From Carex sylvatica (lineage: Eukaryota > Streptophyta > Magnoliopsida > Poales > Cyperaceae): a stretch of DNA of 64,000 nucleotides. Shown one piece after another: positions 61,012 through 64,000 of the stretch. The notes under the pieces were generated by a model that searched no databases, was not told the DNA's origin, and saw nothing but the letters and a program-made list of their open reading frames with translations. Location of the stretch: contig CAXKVR010000076.1 in assembly GCA_964058845.1 (NCBI GenBank), forward strand, positions 310,001-374,000, read 5' to 3'. Positions within the stretch are counted from its first letter, which is position 1; every line of letters begins with the position of its first letter. The translations under genes and the position numbers were made by a program.

Positions 61012-61413
61012 GGAGTGTTCAAATGCACCCAAATTTTTGTGCACCCAAATGCACTCTATATTTCAAATCCTTTTTTTTTCTGTTTTTAAAGTCTGAATAG
61101 TCAATCCGGACTGTTAGATGCGATCTATATATTAAGATGTACTTGGAAACCAAATTTTACATTTTTTGGAATTTTTTTATTATTTATTAAGCCACTTTGA
61201 AAATCGCTGATTTTATATTTTCTGGATCAGCGGTTTTCAAAGTTGTTTAATAAATAGTAAAAAAAATTCAAAAAATGTAAAATTTTTTCGCCAAACACAT
61301 CTTAATATATAGATCGCATCTAACGGTTCGGATTGACTGTTTTGACTTTGAAAACAAAGATAAAAGATATGAAAGATAGGGTGCACAAAAATTTGGGTGC
61401 ATTTGAACCCTCC
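61012..61413. mobile_element. Foldback MITE, copy at the unit 3/4 junction
   Basis: Same element, 402 bp, with both inverted termini intact and the shortened T-run also seen at 35090. Confidence 0.75.
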
Positions 61414-62876
61414 GACCTGAAAAATGTACATCCGGGTTAATTGTTACAATGTTTCTAATAAATTAAATTATATTATATTTTATCTAGTTTCAAAGAAATA
61501 TATTCAATATTTCTAATATTTCAATAAAAAAAATATTTTGTAACGAAAAAAAAGTTATTTTTTAATCCACTTTTTTTTTAAATATTAGAAATTTTGAATA
61601 TATTTAGTTGAAAATAGTTGGAATATAATATAATATGATTTATTGTAAAGACTATAACAAATAATCTGAATCAATATTTTTCAGATTGGATTTTTTGCGG
61701 CTGTAAGAAAAATTAATATATTTCTTTATGTGTTATTGTAAAAAAATAAAAGTGCGTGAATTTTGAGTTATTGATCCCGGTTCAAAAGTCACTTGTAGGC
61801 TATGTTACACGGATACGCCATATTAGATCCCGTACCAGTATCCGATACGTATCGGATACCGATACGCGTCCGATACGGCCACGATACGTATCCGATACGC
61901 CAGCTGGCGTATCAGATGACGTGGCGTATCTCTAACATTTCAGATACGGTCGCGATACGCGTCGAATCGTATCTGATACGGATGTTTCAGCGAGATACGG
62001 CGGGATACGGGCGGATGAACCGTGCCCGCACCCGTGAGCCGCGACTGTGAGCCGACTTGAGCTGCTCCGCACCTGTGGACCGCGTATACACCAGCTTAAA
62101 TATGTTTTTTTTCGGCCAGAGCCTTGGTTCGAACTTGGGAAGGCCCAGTCCCAGCCAAAAGCTTTATCCACTCCGCAAGATTTTGTTTGTGTTTAATTAC
62201 ATTAACTTTGTTATTTAATATCAACTCTTATATTAAGTGTTTAGTTTTTTATACCTTGATTAAGTTTTTTAATATATTCATCTTTTTAATTATATTTTTT
62301 TTTGATTATTTAAATGTAATATACAAATTAATAAAAAATAATATATATATAATAAACGTATCGTATCATAGATTTTTACAAATTGCCGTATCACCGTATC
62401 CGTATCGTATCCGATACGATACCCGTATCCGTATCCATGCAACATAGCTTGTAGGTAATACAGAAAATATTATAATCCTTCTAGTACATTTAATTTATAA
62501 AAAAAATGTATCTATTTTGAGAATTCTTTTTGAATAACAATCATTAAATAATTTAAAGTTTTTATTTTTTTTTCAAAAATAGATACAACTTTTTATAAAT
62601 TAAATGTATTAGAAGGATCACAGTATTTTCTGTATTACCTAGAAGTGACTTTTGAACTGGGATCAATAACTCAGAATTCAAGCATTTTTATTTTTTTTCA
62701 ATAACATATAAAGAAATATATTAATTTTTCTTATAGCTGCGAAAAATCCGGTTTGAAAAATGTCGAACCAGGTTATTTGTTATAGTCTTTCTAATAAATC
62801 AAATTATATTTATTTTATCTCTTTTCAAAGAAATATATTCAACATTTCTAATATTTCAATACAAAAAATAAATAAA
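61414..62876. repeat. Foldback repeat, unit 4 copy
   Basis: Collinear with 158-1620, with the hAT-like element but no LTR element. Confidence 0.7.
61800..62447. mobile_element. hAT-like transposon, unit 4 copy
   Basis: Complete 648 bp copy with both termini. Small private changes include C for T in GCGTCGAATCG near 61963 and G for C near 62239. Confidence 0.75.
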
Positions 62877-63151
62877 TAATTGAAAATTTTCTGTTTTGCT
62901 TAAAAAAAAAAAACCCAAAGCCGTTGAATTTTTTCACGGTTTTGAATTGAAATTCAAAGCCATGGAAAAATTTCACAGCTTGGCCATTTTTATAACTTTT
63001 TCAAAATCTTGGTTATTATTATTAAAATATTTTATTAATTGGGTAATTTTGAAAATGTCGGTGTGCTTGTCAGGGTTGAAAATCATATTTGTAATCATAA
63101 TTAGGTAACGAAGTTCAAAAGTTAATTTTTTCACATGAAATTTCTTTACAG

Positions 63152-63225
63152 ATTAGATAACACAAATCCTTTGCAACTGGTCAATCCACCTGGTACAATA
63201 AATGAGGAGCAAGGGTAATTGATAG
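63152..63225 (+). other. Exon-like fragment (exon 2) beside gene A, unit 4
   Basis: Counterpart of 1896-1969; acceptor ends at 63151. Confidence 0.4.
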
Positions 63226-63561
63226 GTTTGCTATTGTCAGTTTGTATTGGTATATACGGGATCCAGTAAATAAACATGAAATTCTAACCAAATAATAAAC
63301 TAAGCTTTCATTCAAAAAAATAATAAACTAAGCTACTGTGATCTCCTCAATCCAGAGGCAATGACAGTTAGTAATTGTCAGATATTTATGGCTTATTGAA
63401 ACATTTATCCTTTCATGCGAACATGCCCAAGAGGCAGGGCTTTATTATTGACAATATATAAGATATTACACACTAAATTTGAATTTTAACCAATTCATTA
63501 CATATCATTTTATGACAAATGCTTAGCAGACTGATATCTTGATGATTGATTAGTTGCTAAT

Positions 63562-64000
63562 TCAGAACTGAGTTTGGAGCCAGTCAACAATCTTCTTATC
63601 AAGTTGGAATGCCTTGGATAGCACATCATCTGAAATAGGCGGGTTTGACCCAAAAACTGCCTTTGCGACAGTGATCAAGCCTGGGTTTTGGCTACTCAGA
63701 CCTGCAAATGCAACAGCAGGGACAGCTCCAATATTGAACTGGAAGTGGATGAGTCCCTCAGGAAAAACAAACACGTCACCCTTGTACAACACCTTGGAAA
63801 AGAGCTTGAACTCCGGGGCTGAAGTCACAAAACCGACATAGAGAGTGCCCTCAATAACAGTGAGCACTTCAGTTGCTCTGGGGTGGGTGTGTGGTGGGTT
63901 GAGGCCACCGTTGGGTGCATAGTCGAGACGGGCAATGGAAATTCCCAGGGTATTGAGTCCGGCAATTTTTTGGACGTTGACTAGGGTGACGTTTGACCCG
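63562..64000 (-). CDS. Germin-like protein A, unit 4 (partial, runs off window)
   Basis: The C-terminal two thirds of gene A, from about the NVT glycosylation site to the stop, including His109, His111, Glu116 and His157 (full-length numbering). The 5' end lies beyond base 64000. No difference from the unit 1 protein was seen. Confidence 0.9.
   Translation of the reverse strand, partial: GSNVTLVNVQKIAGLNTLGISIARLDYAPNGGLNPPHTHPRATEVLTVIEGTLYVGFVTSAPEFKLFSKVLYKGDVFVFPEGLIHFQFNIGAVPAVAFAGLSSQNPGLITVAKAVFGSNPPISDDVLSKAFQLDKKIVDWLQTQF

Larger units (their letters stand above)
35276..61256. repeat. Tandem array unit 3 (with 8.3 kb LTR element inserted)
   Basis: Third unit, 25,981 bp in total. 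Removing the LTR retrotransposon and one copy of its 5 bp target duplication leaves 17,636 bp. It carries the largest number of private variants, clustered at 51476-53020 and next to the retrotransposon insertion. Confidence 0.95.
61257..64000. repeat. Tandem array unit 4 (partial)
   Basis: The first 2.7 kb of a fourth unit, collinear with 1-2744. It contains the MITE half, foldback, uninterrupted hAT-like element and the 3' part of germin-like gene A, then runs off the window. The uninterrupted element gives a clean empty-site reference for the insertion in unit 3. Confidence 0.95.

Noticed and set aside
1..64000. The whole array as an assembly duplication artefact
   Set aside because: Each unit has private SNPs and indels, and only unit 3 carries the LTR insertion with target duplication; an artefact is less likely, though reads are needed to exclude haplotype stacking.

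Overview
The window is plant nuclear DNA, most likely from a flowering plant and probably a eudicot. This rests on intronless germin-like protein genes with plant TATA promoters, an Athila-type Ty3/gypsy LTR retrotransposon primed by tRNA-Asp, an L1-type plant LINE, a Mutator-like element carrying a FAR1 domain, and several small hairpin or MITE elements. The species cannot be fixed from the sequence.

The dominant structure is a head-to-tail tandem array of a ~17.64 kb unit. Using the start of the window as phase, unit 1 is 1-17639, unit 2 is 17640-35275, unit 3 is 35276-61256 (17,636 bp plus an 8,345 bp insertion) and unit 4 is 61257-64000 (cut by the window end). Units differ only by scattered SNPs and small indels. 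Each full unit reads, left to right: right half of a ~400 bp hairpin MITE; a foldback element interrupted by a 648 bp hAT-like element; germin-like gene A (minus strand); a spacer with a partial internal duplication; a decayed L1-type LINE (minus strand, ~4.8 kb); a 205 bp MITE; a 3.2 kb Mutator-like element with ~168 bp inverted ends and a broken FAR1 domain; an unidentified exon-intron-exon fragment; germin-like gene B (minus strand); an AT-rich spacer; a second copy of the exon fragment; a foldback fragment; and the left half of the MITE.

The only intact protein genes I can support are the germin-like genes: three copies of A (217 aa), three of B (221 aa) and one truncated A at the right end. 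All retain the signal peptide, the two boxes with the HxH...E...H metal site and conserved promoter motifs (TATA, two TTGACC W-boxes). They are likely secreted apoplastic cupin proteins. A and B arose from an older duplication that also copied the adjacent exon fragment. The pair plus transposons was later amplified as the 17.6 kb unit.

Unit 3 alone carries a young, non-autonomous Athila-like retrotransposon (36025-44364, 5 bp target duplication GCGGG, near-identical ~2 kb LTRs). It encodes only Gag and protease, with one premature stop, and landed inside the hAT-like element after the array had formed. A GC-rich palindromic ~50 bp module is shared by its LTRs and the tail of its own coding region, and the host DNA beside it shows a cluster of C-to-T type changes at CG/CHG sites.
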